Shown here in pieces: positions 20,722 to 31,652 of a DNA stretch of 64,000 nt (its first letter is position 1; each line of letters starts with the position of its first letter). The position numbers were made by a program, and so were the translations under genes. The stretch comes from Sternotherus odoratus. Taxonomy: Eukaryota; Chordata; Testudines; Kinosternidae. The stretch covers positions 175,280,920 through 175,344,919 of the forward strand of contig JAVMKO010000002.1 in the NCBI GenBank assembly GCA_032164245.1, given 5' to 3'. The notes below the pieces were generated by a model that was not told the origin of the DNA, ran no database searches, and was given only the letters and a program-made list of their open reading frames with translations.

Positions 20722-21389
20722 TGTGATAGAGGAAGGTCAGGGAGCTGTGGCAGAGTGTTTGAGGGGAGATATATCAGCTCCAGGTTCATTACGGTGTGGC
20801 TCCCTGTAGACTAGGGAAGCAGGCAGCAGGTTAATTAGGAGCACCTGCTGTCAATTAAGGCCTTAATAAAAACCCCTGCCTCAGGCAGACAGGTGTGGGT
20901 GTTTGGAAGGAGTTTGGAGGCGTTGGAGCAGAGAACAGTTTGGAGGCGTTGGAGCAGAGAACAGTTTGGAGGCGTTGGAGCAGAGAGCAGTTTGGAGGCG
21001 TTGGAGCAGAGAGAGTTGGAAGGAGTTGGAGCAGAGAGAGTTTGGAGAAGTGCTGCGGTGAGCTAAGAAAGATCCCAACCCTAAGTAAAGGGACACCTGG
21101 CTTATGTAGAGAGAGGGCAGGAAGCCCCCCACAAGCTGAAGAGTAGGAGAGGGAAGTAGTCCAGGGGAAGGAGTAGCTAATCCCAGTGGTTTACCGCTAT
21201 CCTCAGGGCCCCTGGGCTGGGACCTGGAGTAGAGGGCGGGCCCAGGTCCCTCCCTCTCCCCTTCTACTCTCTAGGATACTACTGGGACAGTTAATACTCT
21301 GTTCAGAGGCAAGAAAAAGACTCCCTGAATTCCCCCACAAGAAGAGAAAGCGCAGGACCCATCAATATCGTGGGAGTAATTTGCCACAC
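20722..21389 (+). repeat. 5' LTR of the Gypsy element
   Basis: 668 bases beginning TGTGATAGAGGAAGG and ending TAATTTGCCACA. It holds an AATAAA at about 20865 and a five-unit minisatellite. By eye it differs from the 3' LTR by roughly 17-20 substitutions outside the minisatellite, plus two repeat units. A primer-binding site should follow at about 21391 (TGGTTATAGAGG). I could not assign its tRNA. Confidence 0.93.
20913..21040 (+). repeat. Minisatellite in the 5' LTR, about 5 units
   Basis: Units of 25-26 bases of the type TTTGGAGGCGTTGGAGCAGA followed by GAACAG or GAGAG. Four full units plus one variant before TTTGGAGAAGTGCTG. Confidence 0.92.
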
Positions 21390-21460
21390 GTGGTTATAGA
21401 GGTGGGATCAACGCGCTGGGGACTTAAACCAGGGTTAGCCAAAACCTTCCTGTCCCTAAG

Positions 21461-22876
21461 ATGGATGACGTGGTCAAGGCCCTAATACAAGCCACTGCGG
21501 CTCAGCAGGAGGCTACCCGGGTCCAAGCAACTGCCCAACAGGAGGCAACTCGGGTGCAGCAAGAGACTAATAATCTATTGATGACTCAGGCTGCCCAGGA
21601 CCGAGCCCTGCTGCAGGAACTAATGAATCAGGTGAAGGCCCTTACAGAGAGGAGCCGTGGGTATGACGGGGCACAGATCATCTGGTCCAGCTACTGTCTG
21701 CAGAAAATGACCAAGGAGGATGATGTGGAAGCATACCTCCTGGCTTTTGAAAGAGCAGCCTTGCGGGAGGCCTGGCCCCGAGACCAGTGGTCTGGTATCC
21801 TTGCCCCGTTCCTGTGTGGAGAGGCCCAGAAGGTATACTATGATATGGCCGCAGAAACTGCGGCAGATTACCCCCAACTGAAGGCAGAGATCCTGGCCAC
21901 ATATGGAGTAACGACAGCATTGCGAGCCCAGAGGTTCCATGAATGGCAGTATACCGAGGAGAAGACACCGCGATCCCAATTGTTTGACCTGATCCACCTA
22001 ACCCAGAAATGGCTGCGCCCTGAGGCTCTCAGGTCTGAAAAAATGATGGAGCTGCTGGTACTGGACTGGTATATGAGAGGGTTACCACCAGGCCTCCAGG
22101 TTTGGGTTGGCAAGAATGACCCCTCCACCTATGATGAGTTGGTCTCTCTTGTGGAAAGACAGCTGGCATCCTGGGAACTGTTCCAAACCCCAGGGGGTGA
22201 GACACAACAAACCAGGAAGCCAGCCCCAAAACCAAGGCCCCGGATTGTTGAGAACTATAGAAGAACCATAACTGGGAGGAAAGATACCGAGGACTGGGCC
22301 GAGGCCAAGACAGGACCTGGGGGTTTGGAAAGAGAGTGTTTGGGAGGCCGACCAAATAGCCCCAGGCCGAAGGCGGCAACTGGGATAAGGGGTCGGTGTT
22401 ATGAGTGTGGAGAATGGGGGCATATAGCAGCCCAATGCCCCAACAGGGAAGAGCCTATGCAGAGCAATCTGGGGGATCATGGGGAACAATGTGGCCTACT
22501 AGGCCTGGTAGGGGTCACAATGACCTCACATGGGTATACAAGGTTGGTAAAAATGAATGGGATTGTGACCACAGCATTAGTAGATTCTGGGAGTGCTGTT
22601 ACGCTGGTCTCAGGGAAGTTGGTGGGACAAGACCAACTAACCCGGGCCAAAAACACAGGGGTAACGTGCATCCATGGCACTGTAAATTTCTACCCCACAA
22701 TCCCAGTATGGATTGAGATCCAGGGGAAGACTACCAGTGTAGCTGCAGCGGTGGTCCCCAAGCTCCCCTACCCGGTATTAATTGGTAGGGACTGCCCCGG
22801 ATTTGAGAGTTTACTCCTCCCAGTAGAGCCAGAGGAGGGTAGCACCCCCCAGGGAGCTGGAGGCACCTACAGATAG
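21461..22876 (+). CDS. Gypsy Gag-protease (SCAN-like Gag)
   Basis: An intact 471-codon frame. The N-terminus is a glutamine-rich coiled-coil-like segment (residues 8-65). Residues about 85-240 resemble the SCAN/Gmr1 capsid fold, with [20 protein letters not shown] and [12 protein letters not shown]2CX4HX4C zinc knuckle (C313, C316, H321, C326) binds nucleic acid. A retropepsin-like active site, [11 protein letters not shown], has its aspartate at 375. Gag forms the particle and the protease cleaves the polyprotein. The frame starts at the first ATG 72 bases after the LTR. The frame ends shortly after the protease, one base out of register with pol. Confidence 0.9.
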   Translation: MDDVVKALIQATAAQQEATRVQATAQQEATRVQQETNNLLMTQAAQDRALLQELMNQVKALTERSRGYDGAQIIWSSYCLQKMTKEDDVEAYLLAFERAALREAWPRDQWSGILAPFLCGEAQKVYYDMAAETAADYPQLKAEILATYGVTTALRAQRFHEWQYTEEKTPRSQLFDLIHLTQKWLRPEALRSEKMMELLVLDWYMRGLPPGLQVWVGKNDPSTYDELVSLVERQLASWELFQTPGGETQQTRKPAPKPRPRIVENYRRTITGRKDTEDWAEAKTGPGGLERECLGGRPNSPRPKAATGIRGRCYECGEWGHIAAQCPNREEPMQSNLGDHGEQCGLLGLVGVTMTSHGYTRLVKMNGIVTTALVDSGSAVTLVSGKLVGQDQLTRAKNTGVTCIHGTVNFYPTIPVWIEIQGKTTSVAAAVVPKLPYPVLIGRDCPGFESLLLPVEPEEGSTPQGAGGTYR

Positions 22877-22877
22877 C

Positions 22878-25800
22878 CTCACCCCAACTTTTGCTGAATT
22901 TGCCCCAGAGCTATTTTCATCCCCTGGGAAATCCCGAAAGTCTAGGTGGGAAAAGAGGGCAGATAAAAGACTAGGGACCAGGATTCTAGTGAAAAACCAG
23001 AAAACCCCCGTTGCGGGTAAGTGAACCCATTCAGAAGGCCAGAAGACAGTTCAGGCCAGTGAGGACTCAGAGGCAGCTCCTAGCCCAAGTAGGGACAACC
23101 AAAGGGATGGAGTGGAAATAGGTCCCGTGGAGTTAGGTCAGATGGGTACCGCACGTGAGAATTTCGGGCGGGACCAAGCCAATGACCCCCTGTATGCGAA
23201 TGTGAGGGAGGAGGTAGTGGAAGTAAATGGTGTGCCTGTGGAAGGAAAGACCAAAGGCCCGAGGCCATATTATGTAATCAAACGTGATCTTTTGTACCGT
23301 ATAGTGCAAATACGAGGGGAAGAAGTAGAGCAGCTCTTAGTCCCATGGAAACACACAAGGGCAGTACTGGAGTTAGCTCACAGTCATTTATTTGGGGGAC
23401 ATCTAGGAGTAGACAAGACACTTGATAGAGTCCTAAGAAAATTTTATTGGCCAGGAATACGCGCAGAGGTCCAACGCTATTGTACCTCCTGCCCAGAATG
23501 TCAGTTGCATAGTCCCCGACCTCACTTGCGGGCCCCATTAGTACCTTTGCCTATTATTGAAGTCCCTTTTGAAAGGATAGCCATGGACCGAGTGGGCCCT
23601 CTGGAAAAATCAGCACGGGTCCACCGACATGTACTAGTCATCCTTGACTATGCCACACTGTATCCAGAAGCCATTCCTTTAAGAAACCCCACATCCAAGG
23701 CAATAGCAAAAGAACTACTCCAGGTTTTTGCCAGAGTGGGCATCCCCAAGGAGATCCTGACTGATCAAGGAACCCCTTTCATGTCGAAATTAATGAAGGA
23801 CTTATGTACCTAGCTTTGCATTCATGCCATACGGACCTCAGACTACCATCCTCAAACAGATGGCCTGGTTGAAAGGTTTAACCGCACCCTTAAGAGTATG
23901 ATCTGGAAGGTGGTAGCACAGGACAGAAAAGATTGGGATACCCTTCTACCATACCTGATGTTTGCAATAGGAGAAGTTCCCCAGGCGTCCACTGGTTTCT
24001 CACCTTTTGAGCTACTATACGGATGCCACCCACATGGAATATTAAATATTGCCAAGGAGGACTGGGAAGAACAACCCAACCCTGGAAAGAATGTCATTGA
24101 GCACGTGACACAGATGAGAGAACGAATAGCTCGAATAACCCCTATAGTACGAGAACATTTGGAAAAAGCACAAGAAACCCAGCAGACATATTACAACCGT
24201 CGAGCAAAAGTACGGAGGTTTCAGCCAGGAGAACGGGTGATGGTGCTAGTGCCGACAGCAGAAAGCAAACTCCTGGCCAGCTGGCACGGGGCATATGAGA
24301 TAGTGGAAGCCATTGGAGAAGTGAACTATAAAGTCAGACAACCAGATCGCCAAAGACCAGAACAGATCTACCATGTAAATTTACTGAAGCCCTGGCGTGA
24401 CCGAGAGACGTGCCTGGTAATTCAGAGAGCTCCACCCCACATGGATGACCCACAGGGGCAGGTGAGGCTATCCCCCGAGTTAGCCCCAGAACAACGTACA
24501 GAAGTCATGGATATGATCCAACGGAACCAAGACGTGTTCTGTACAAAGCCAGGCCGTACGACACTGGTCCAACATCATATCATTGCCAGACCTGGAGCAA
24601 GGGTGACAATAAGACCATACCGGATACCAGAAGCTAAAAGAGAAGAAATTAGGACCGAAGTGAAGAAGATGCTGGAACTTGGGGTTATTGAAGAATCCCA
24701 CAGCCAATGGTCCAGCCCTATTGTCTTAGTACCCAAGCCTGATGGTACCGTGAGGTTTTGCAACGACTTCCGGAAGTTGAATGAAGTATCCCAATTTGAT
24801 GCCTATCCGATACCACGTGTTGACGAGCTAGTCGATCAGTTAGGCAAGGCCCGATATCTAACCACTCTGGACCTAACTAAAGGATATTGGCAAATTCCCC
24901 TGTCCAAGAACGCTAAGGAGAAGACTGCTTTCTCTACACCTGATGGTCTGTTCCAATATACTGTCCTTCCTTTTGGACTCCATGGGGCCCCGGCTACATT
25001 CCAGAGACTTATGGACAAATTGCTGTGACCCCACGCCAGGTATGCTGCCGCCTATTTAGATGACATAGTCATCCATAGCCCTGACTGGGAAACGCACCTC
25101 GGAAAAGTAGAGCCGGTACTAGACACCCTGCGAAAGGCCGGCCTCACTGCCAACACCCTCAAGTGCGTGATAGGACTAGCTGAGGCCAGATATCTCGGGT
25201 ATGTAGTAGGAAGAGGCTTGGTAAAACCCCAAATGAACAAAGTAGAAGCAATACAAGATTGGCCTCGGCCAGTCCGCAAAAAGCAGGTCAGAGCATTTCT
25301 AGGGTTAGTAGGATACTATAGGAGATCCATCCCTCATTTTGCCACAAGAGCAGGTCCATTGACGGACCTGATAAAGGCTCGGGGACCCGAGATAGTAAAG
25401 TGGACTGATGCGGCAAAGGGAGCATTCACAGATTTAAGGACAGCCCTTTGCTGTCATCCAGTACTCATTGCCCCAGACTTTGAGAAGGAATTTGTCCTGC
25501 AGACAGATGCCTCAGAAATAGGGCTAGGAGCTGTCCTTTCACAGATGGTAGGGGAGGAGGAACACCCAATCTTGTACCTCAGCCAGAAACTACTCCCCCG
25601 GGAACAAAAGTATGCTGTCGTTGAAAAGGAATGTCTAGCGGTAAAATGGGCTATGGAGACTCTCCGCTACTACCTACTGGGGTGGCGGTTTACCCTTGTA
25701 ACAGACCATGCCCCGCTCCAGTGGATGCACAGAAACAAGGAGAAGAACGCAAGGGTGACGAGATGGTTTCTTTCCCTGCAACCTTTTAACTTCCGCATAC

Positions 25801-25955
25801 AACATAGGGCCGGAAGCCAACATGACAATGCAGATGGCCTGTCACGACAACACTGTCTCTCGCCCCAAGTAGCTCAACCCCATGGTGTTGAGCAAGGGGG
25901 GAGGATATGTGATAGAGGAAGGTCAGGGAGCTGTGGCAGAGTGTTTGAGGGGTGA
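22878..25955 (+). pseudogene. Gypsy Pol: integrase, reverse transcriptase, RNase H (broken)
   Basis: One continuous frame, shifted +1 from Gag, is interrupted by three in-frame stops: TGA at 23022-23024, TAG at 23811-23813 and TGA at 25026-25028. Domains in order: integrase zinc finger HX3H...CX2C (about 23385-23510), integrase core with D at 23586, D at 23763 and E at 23871 (D-35-E spacing), reverse transcriptase (about 24590-25160, YLDD at 25053-25064), and RNase H (LQTDASEIG, VEKECLAV, TDHAPLQW, NADGLSR, about 25490-25850). The second stop falls within the integrase core and the third just before YLDD. It would integrate and copy the element, but this copy is unlikely to do so alone. The frame runs about 48 bases into the 3' LTR. 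Confidence 0.9.
25891..25905 (+). promoter_or_regulatory. Polypurine tract of the Gypsy element
   Basis: AGCAAGGGGGGAGGA sits two bases before the 3' LTR. It is the usual plus-strand primer site for reverse transcription. Confidence 0.75.
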
Positions 25956-26623
25956 TATATCAGCTCCAGGTTCATTAGGGTGTGGCTCCCTGTAGACTAG
26001 GGAAGCAGGCAGCAGGTTAATTAGGAGCACCTGCTGTCAATTAAGGCCTTAATAAAACCCCCTGCCTCAGGCAGACAGGTGTGGGTGCTTGGAAGGAGTT
26101 TGGAGGCGTTGGAGCAGAGAACAGTTTGGAGGCGTTGGAGCAGAGAGAGTTTGGAGGAGTTGGAGCAGAGAGAGTTTGGAGGAGTTGGAGCAGAGAGAGT
26201 TTGGAGGAGTTGGAGCAGACAGCAGTTTGGAGAAGTTGGAGCAGAGAGAGTTGGAAGGAGTTGGAGCAGAGAGAGTTTGGAGAAGTGCTGCGGTGAGCTA
26301 AGAAAGACCCCGACCCTAAGTAAAGGAACACCTGGCTTGTGTAGAGAGGGGGCAGGAAGCCCCCCACAAGCTGAAGAGTAGGAGAGGGAAGTAGTCCAGG
26401 GGAAGGAGTAGCTAATCCCAGTGGTTTACCGCTATCCTCGGGGCCCCTGGGCTGGGACCCGGAGTAGAGGGCGGGCCCGGGTCTCTCCCTCTCCCCTTCT
26501 CCCCTCTAGGATACTAGTGGGACCGTTAATACCCTGTTAAGAGGCAAGAAAAAGGCTCCCTGAATTCCCCCACAAGAAGAGAAAGCGCAGGACCCATCAA
26601 TATCGTGGGAGTAATTTGCCACA
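25908..26623 (+). repeat. 3' LTR of the Gypsy element
   Basis: 716 bases with the same TGTGATAGAGG and TTTGCCACA ends as the 5' LTR. The 48-base length excess is accounted for by two extra minisatellite units. It is followed by the right half of the interrupted hAT MITE. Confidence 0.93.
26099..26275 (+). repeat. Minisatellite in the 3' LTR, about 7 units
   Basis: Seven 25-26-base units (TTTGGAGGAGTTGGAGCAGA type) against five in the 5' LTR. The extra units carry GGAG rather than GGCG at the variable position. Confidence 0.92.
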
Positions 26624-26779
26624 TTATATATTAAAGACTTATAGAAAGAGACCTAAATACGTTAAAATGTATTACTGGCAAGCGAAACCTTAAATTAGAG
26701 TGAATAAATGAAGACTCAGCACACCACTTCTGAAAGGTTGCCGACCCCTTCTATAGGATCTGAGTGCATCACAATATTT

Positions 26780-27008
26780 TAAGAGTACTTACACTCACAA
26801 CACCCTTGTGTGGTAAGGAAGTACTAGATGCGGGGGGTGAAAGTCTGGGAGATTAATGACAAAACTCTCAGAATTCCACCACTGACTTCAACAGGTTCAG
26901 GAGTTCACATTCCATTACTTGTCCAAGGTCATACAGGAAGCCTAGAGCAATGGAGGAAACTGAACTCAAGTCTCCTGAGCTACAAAGTAGTGCTGTAACC
27001 ACTAGACC
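26780..27008 (-). repeat. MIR-like CORE-SINE
   Basis: AAGGTCATACAGGAAGCCTA, GAACTCAAGTCTCCTGAGCT and CTGTAACCACTAGACCAT follow the order of the MIR/CORE-SINE consensus in the reverse direction (the tRNA-like B box lies around GAACTCAAGTCTCC). Old and diverged. Confidence 0.65.
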
Positions 27009-27204
27009 ATTTGTGTTGGTTCTAATCCCATTTAAACTCAGGCTGTTCTAGCAGACATGGCAATATGATTTAACCGCTGAACCTTAATGGGATCTTAAAG
27101 TAAAATAAAAACCACAAATTGCAAAAGAAAAAAGTATGTAGTAAATAGGCAACACAAACCTTTACCCTTTTATCCCTATATCCAATGTTTTTTTGTCTCG
27201 CTTT

Positions 27205-27327
27205 TAGGGTGCCCAGATGTCCCAATTTTATATGAACAGTCCCGATTTTGGGGTCTTTTTTTATATGGGCTCCTATTAACCCCCCACCCCCGTCCTGATT
27301 TTTCACACTTGTTGTCTGGTCACCTTA
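27205..27327. mobile_element. Small hAT-type MITE, TAGGGTGACC family, copy 3
   Basis: A 123-base copy with ends TAGGGTGCCCAGATG and CTGGTCACCTTA. It abuts the CR1 fragment, and no matching duplication is left on the right. Confidence 0.82.
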
Positions 27328-28872
27328 CTCATCAGTTTTCACAGACAAGATCAGCTCCCACACTGCTGTCCTGGGCAGCACAGTATGGGGAGGAGATGAG
27401 CAGCCCTCAGTGAAAGAACAGGTTGAGGGCTATTCAGAAAAGCTGGACATGCTCAAGTCCATGGCCATGATTGCAGAGCCATTGGCCATTATCTTTGAAA
27501 ACTCGTGGTGATCGGGGGGAGGTCCCGAACAATTGGAAAAAGGCAAATGTAGTGCCCATCTTTTAAAAAGGGAAGAAGGCAAACCTGGGGAACTACATAC
27601 CGGTCAGTCTCACCCCAATCCCTGGAAAAATCATGGAACACGACCTCAAGGAAACCATTTTGAAGCACTTGGAGGAGAGGAAGGTGATCAGGAACAGTCA
27701 ACATGGATTCACCAAGGGCAAGTCATGTGTGACCAACTGGATGGCCTTCTCTGATGAGATAACTGGCTCTGTGAATATGTGAAAAGCGGTGGGCATGATA
27801 TATCTTGACTTTAGCAAGTTAGTCTCCCACAGTATTCTTGCCAGCAAGTTGTCAGGCTCCATGGGTAGTGATCAACGCCTCGATGTCTAGTTGGCAGCTG
27901 GTATCAAGCAGAGTGCCCCAGGGGTTGGTCCTGGGGCTGGTTTTGTGCGATATATTTATTAATGATCTGGATGCTGAGATAAATTGCACCCTCAGCAAGT
28001 TCACTGATGACACTAAGCTGGGGGAGAGGTAGATATGCTACAGGATAGGGATAGAGTCCAGAGTGACCTAGACAAATTGGAGGATTGGGCCAAAAGAAAT
28101 CTGATGAGGTTCAACAAGGACAAGTGCAGGGTCCTGTAATTAGGATGGAAGAATCCCATAAACTGCTACAGGCTGGGGACCAACTGGCTAAGCAGCAGTT
28201 CTGCAGAAAAGGACCTGGGGATTACAGTGGTTGAGAAGCTGGATATGAGTCAGTATTGTGCCCTTGTTGTCAAGAAGGCTAATGGCATTTGGGGCTACAT
28301 GTGTTGCCAGCAGATCTGGGGAAGTGATTATTCCCCACTATTTCGCACTGGTGAGGCCACATCAGGAGTATTGTGTTCAGTTTTGGGTCCCCCACTATGT
28401 AAAAGATGTGGAAAAATTGGAGAGAGTCCAGCAGAGTTCAACAAAAATGATCATGACTTATGAGGAGAGGCTGCGGGAACTGGTATTGTTTAGTCTGCAG
28501 AAGAGAAGAGTGAGGGGGAATTTGACAGCAGCCTTCAACTACCATGGGGGGTGGGGGGAAGAGGTTCCAAAGAGGATGGAGCTTGGCTGTTCTCAATGGT
28601 GGCAGATAACAGAACAAGGATCAATGGTCTCAAGTTGCAGTGTGGGAGGTCTAGTTTGGATATATGGAAACACAATTTCACTAGGAGGGTGGTGAAGCAC
28701 TGGAATGGTTACCTAGGGTGCTGGAATCTCCATCCTTAGAGATTTTTAAGGCCCGGCTTCACAAAGCCCTGGCTGGAATGATTTAGTTGGTGTTGGTCCT
28801 GCTTTGAGCAGAGGGTTGGACTAGATGACCTCCTGAGGTCTCTTCCAACCCTGATATTCTATGATTCTGTGA
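27328..28872 (+). pseudogene. Truncated CR1 LINE with reverse transcriptase remnants
   Basis: Fragments across several frames match CR1 reverse transcriptase: [59 protein letters not shown] and [13 protein letters not shown]. It ends with the CR1 tail (GGTTGGACTAGATGACCTCC ... CTGATATTCTATGATTCT). The 5' half of the LINE is missing and frameshifts and stops are many, so it is dead. CR1 is the main LINE of turtles, crocodilians and birds. Confidence 0.9.
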
Positions 28873-28974
28873 TATGGAGACAGTGTCAGTATTAGGACTA
28901 TACAGCTTGATGATCCTAAAAGCTCTTATCCACATCAGTAGTTTTTGTGATGTTTGCAGTGTTGGTCGCAGGAT

Positions 28975-29100
28975 AGGAAAGACTCACTGTAGATAGGGTA
29001 ATATCTTTTAGTGGACCAACTTCTGTTGGTGGATAGCTTAATCTTGTCCTCTCCACCAATAGAAGCTGGTCCATTAAAAGACACTACTTCACCTACCTTG
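28975..29100. repeat. Interspersed repeat family B
   Basis: GGTAATATCTTTTAGTGGAC, CTTCTGTTGGTGG and, in reverse, GCTGGTCCATTAAAAGACAC. Related to 17998-18390, 51160-51237 and 61525-62050. Confidence 0.65.
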
Positions 29101-30862
29101 CCTCTCTTTATTCATGTGAAGTAATTCTATTGATTCCAGTGGAAATATTTATGTGACTAGGGGCATGTGGAGGGGAAGACCCACCTGCAGATCTCCTCAC
29201 CTAAATTCCAACCCCCAGCAATTATGTATTCTTTGGGAGACACACAGTTTTGTGTTTTGGGGAAGAAGGGATGCAAATCTGTATGTAAAGAAGGAAATTA
29301 TACATACGTGCCTCTCGTAATGCAACGTGTGTGTAAAGCGGGATCCTGGCGATGAGGAAATTGGGGATGCAACATATGGGCAGAGCTGTGCAGCTCTTGA
29401 TTAGCTAGTCCCATAGGTCAGTGTGGAGCAAACATGGCATGTATAGACTTTATCAGTACATGTATTAGACTTTTAGCTCCATACACTTCTACCACTAGAC
29501 CCCCTCCTTAGGAAGAGGCAGGCAGTGAGAAGGGCATGTCAGGGGTGGGGCTGCAGTCTACAATGCTGTGGGCCATAGGGCAGCCTGGGGAGATGTTTGT
29601 AATTTAGACAGGGCTGAGTTATTCCTGGGGCCTCTCCACCTCACACAGCAGCCCAGAATTGAAAGGGTACAAAAGGGGACTGAATTCTGTGCTGCTTCTC
29701 TTAAAGGCAAAGCATAGAATTTCGCTCTGATTGTTATCGTCAGTGAGTTTTTAATTTTCAATTTTTTTTTAACCACATAGAGGAAAGATGTAAGATACAG
29801 TCAAACGAACCAATTTATGGCCCAGCTTCAGTCCAGTGGCTGGCATAGACAGTGACCCTACCAATCTTTGGCGACATTTATGTAGCATTCATCCAAAAAC
29901 TGCAACCCCAAGGAGGCTACCGGGTGCCATCGCAACCCACAAATTGATGGTACTCATTGGGATGGCGCATTGTCACAAGTTGCCAGTATGCTCTGATTCA
30001 ACCTCAAGGGGGCTTTTATGCCATTTAAAGCTGCCTACCCTCAAAAAACCCTACAAAAGCGTAGGTAGTGGCAACACCTTCCTTTAGGCTGAACATCCCC
30101 TTTGGGATTAGGGGCTACAGGGAGACAGGGAGCTGTAATTTATATCTCTCTGAGCCATCTTGTGACACTAGCCCTTTTCAGATGTGCTGCCAGACTGGAG
30201 TGCGTGCCAAAAGCAGAGCAGCATATTGGATATCTTTTTATACATTAAGAAATCAATAGAAAGCCTGCACAGTTCCTCTGAGACGAGAAATTAAAGAAAA
30301 TGGCTGTGTAGGTGGAACACTCGGAAAATCATTCCAACAGCAGCAGTCCCCAGAGCTCAGATTAGCACAAATTTACTTCAAATAGAAACAAACACTTTTG
30401 TAAAGAATGAGCAATTCAACCCATTGCTGGGGGCGACACAAAATGTTGGGAATTAAAGATGAAATCCACTCTGAAGCCAGTGGGCCCAAACCCAGTCTCA
30501 CTTAAACTGATATAAATCAGGAGTAATTCTATTGAAGTCAGTGGAGTTGCACCAGTAGAAAACCTTAGCCAAATTCAGAATGTTACAAGTTGTTCCAATT
30601 AGGAGGGAATTAGGAGGGAAAATTGATGGTAGAATCAGATGTTTTCTTTGAAGCAAGTTTGTTTATTTATAAGGAATATCCTGTTTTCCCTGAACACTGG
30701 AGGAATCAAACAATAGGAGTTAGTTCTTTGCTTACAGCCCCAAGCCTTTTTAGCCAGCTTCTCCAGACCCAGAAGCGCCTGTTCTTGGCTTCTCCTGGGT
30801 CACACTCTGGACATCCTGTGCATGTCCAAGCTTTCTCTGTCTCTCTGTGTGCTCATCTCTGA
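29101..30862. other. Intron 1 stretch, nothing firm
   Basis: No exon seen. Bases 30480-30550 (GTCAGTGGAGTTGCACCAG) look like a fragment of an old dispersed repeat, not assigned. Confidence 0.4.
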
Positions 30863-31136
30863 CTATGTCTACACTTAAAATGCTACAGCAATACAGCTTC
30901 AGCACTCCAGCTGTGCCAGTGTAGACATTCACTGCGGTGATGGGAGGAGTTCTCCTAGCACTCAAGTTAATCCACCTCCTCCATGAGAGACAGTAGCTAG
31001 GTCAATGGAAGCATTTGTCTGTTGACCTAGCACTGGGGGTTATGTTGATCTTTCAGGTTCATACGTTTCCAGCCTCCCCCCCTCCCCCCCGAGAGACATA
31101 GCTATGCTGACGTAAATGTTCAGTGTAGGCTAGCCA
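30863..31136. mobile_element. PIF/Harbinger-like MITE
   Basis: Starts GACTATGTCTACACTTAAAA and ends GTTCAGTGTAGGCTAGCC. Inner words such as GCCAGTGTAGACATTCACTG mark the same group as 12993, 15622 and 61735. Borders are approximate. Confidence 0.6.
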
Positions 31137-31138
31137 CT

Positions 31139-31324
31139 GGGGTGGAGAGCTAGCTCAGTGGTTTGAGCATTGGCCTGCTAAACCCAGGATTGTGAGTTGA
31201 ATCCATTTAGGGATCTGGGGCAAAAATCTGTTGCATGATTTAGTTGGGGATTGGTCCTGCTTTGAGCAGGGGGTTGAACTAGATGATCTCCTGAGGTCCC
31301 TTCTAACCTTGATATTCTATGAAT
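31139..31324 (+). repeat. tRNA-derived SINE with CR1-type tail
   Basis: The head GAGAGCTAGCTCAGTGGTTT has a good pol III A box (TAGCTCAGTGG), and a B-box-like GTGAGTTGAATCC lies 45 bases on. The tail GGTTGAACTAGATGATCTCC ... GATATTCTATGAAT copies the CR1 LINE 3' end seen at 28812-28872. This is the arrangement known for the turtle pol III SINE mobilised by CR1 and is a main reason for suggesting a chelonian. Confidence 0.85.
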
Positions 31325-31652
31325 CGGTCTGCTGCTTCTCTCTCATACACACACTGCCTTAGCCAAAGGATGCCCACCCTAGCATTCTGCCTACATACTT
31401 CAAATTCCTGAGTGTCATTGGGTGGGCATGAGCCCATCATCTTAGACCACTGTTGTTTCTTACCCTGAATGAAGGGTGGCTTCTGCACTCATCAGTGTAA
31501 GGGGCTTTAAGCCAGCTATGACATCCGCTTCGTTCTGAAATCTATACTAAGGTTGCTTGAGACAGTTTGTCCTACTGAGCTATTGAAAACAAAATCAACC
31601 CAAACAAGACATAAAGTCAAACTCAGACAAGATGTGAGATCCGAACACTTAC

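Larger units (their letters stand above)
20722..26623 (+). mobile_element. Ty3/Gypsy LTR retrotransposon, Gmr1-like gene order
   Basis: About 5.9 kb: LTR, gag-protease, integrase, reverse transcriptase, RNase H, LTR. Integrase before reverse transcriptase is the order of Ty1/copia. Within Ty3/Gypsy it is known for the Gmr1 group, whose Gag is related to the vertebrate SCAN domain. The Gag here contains such a region. CTAT before and TTAT after the element look like a 4-base duplication with one change. It is near complete but carries stops in pol. It lies in intron 1 of ABCB5 in the opposite orientation to the gene. Confidence 0.92.
20542..26750. mobile_element. hAT MITE split by the Gypsy element
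   Basis: The left part, 20542-20721 (CCGGGGTAGGCAACC...), and the right part, about 26628-26750 (...GGTTGCCGACCCCTT), are the two halves of one element of about 300 bases. Its 8-base duplication CTATAGGA is exact at 20534-20541 and 26751-26758. The Gypsy element entered its AT-rich middle. Confidence 0.88.

Noticed and set aside
20913..26275. CRISPR-like repeat array in the LTRs
   Set aside because: Units are directly adjacent with no unique spacers, in a eukaryotic retrotransposon LTR.
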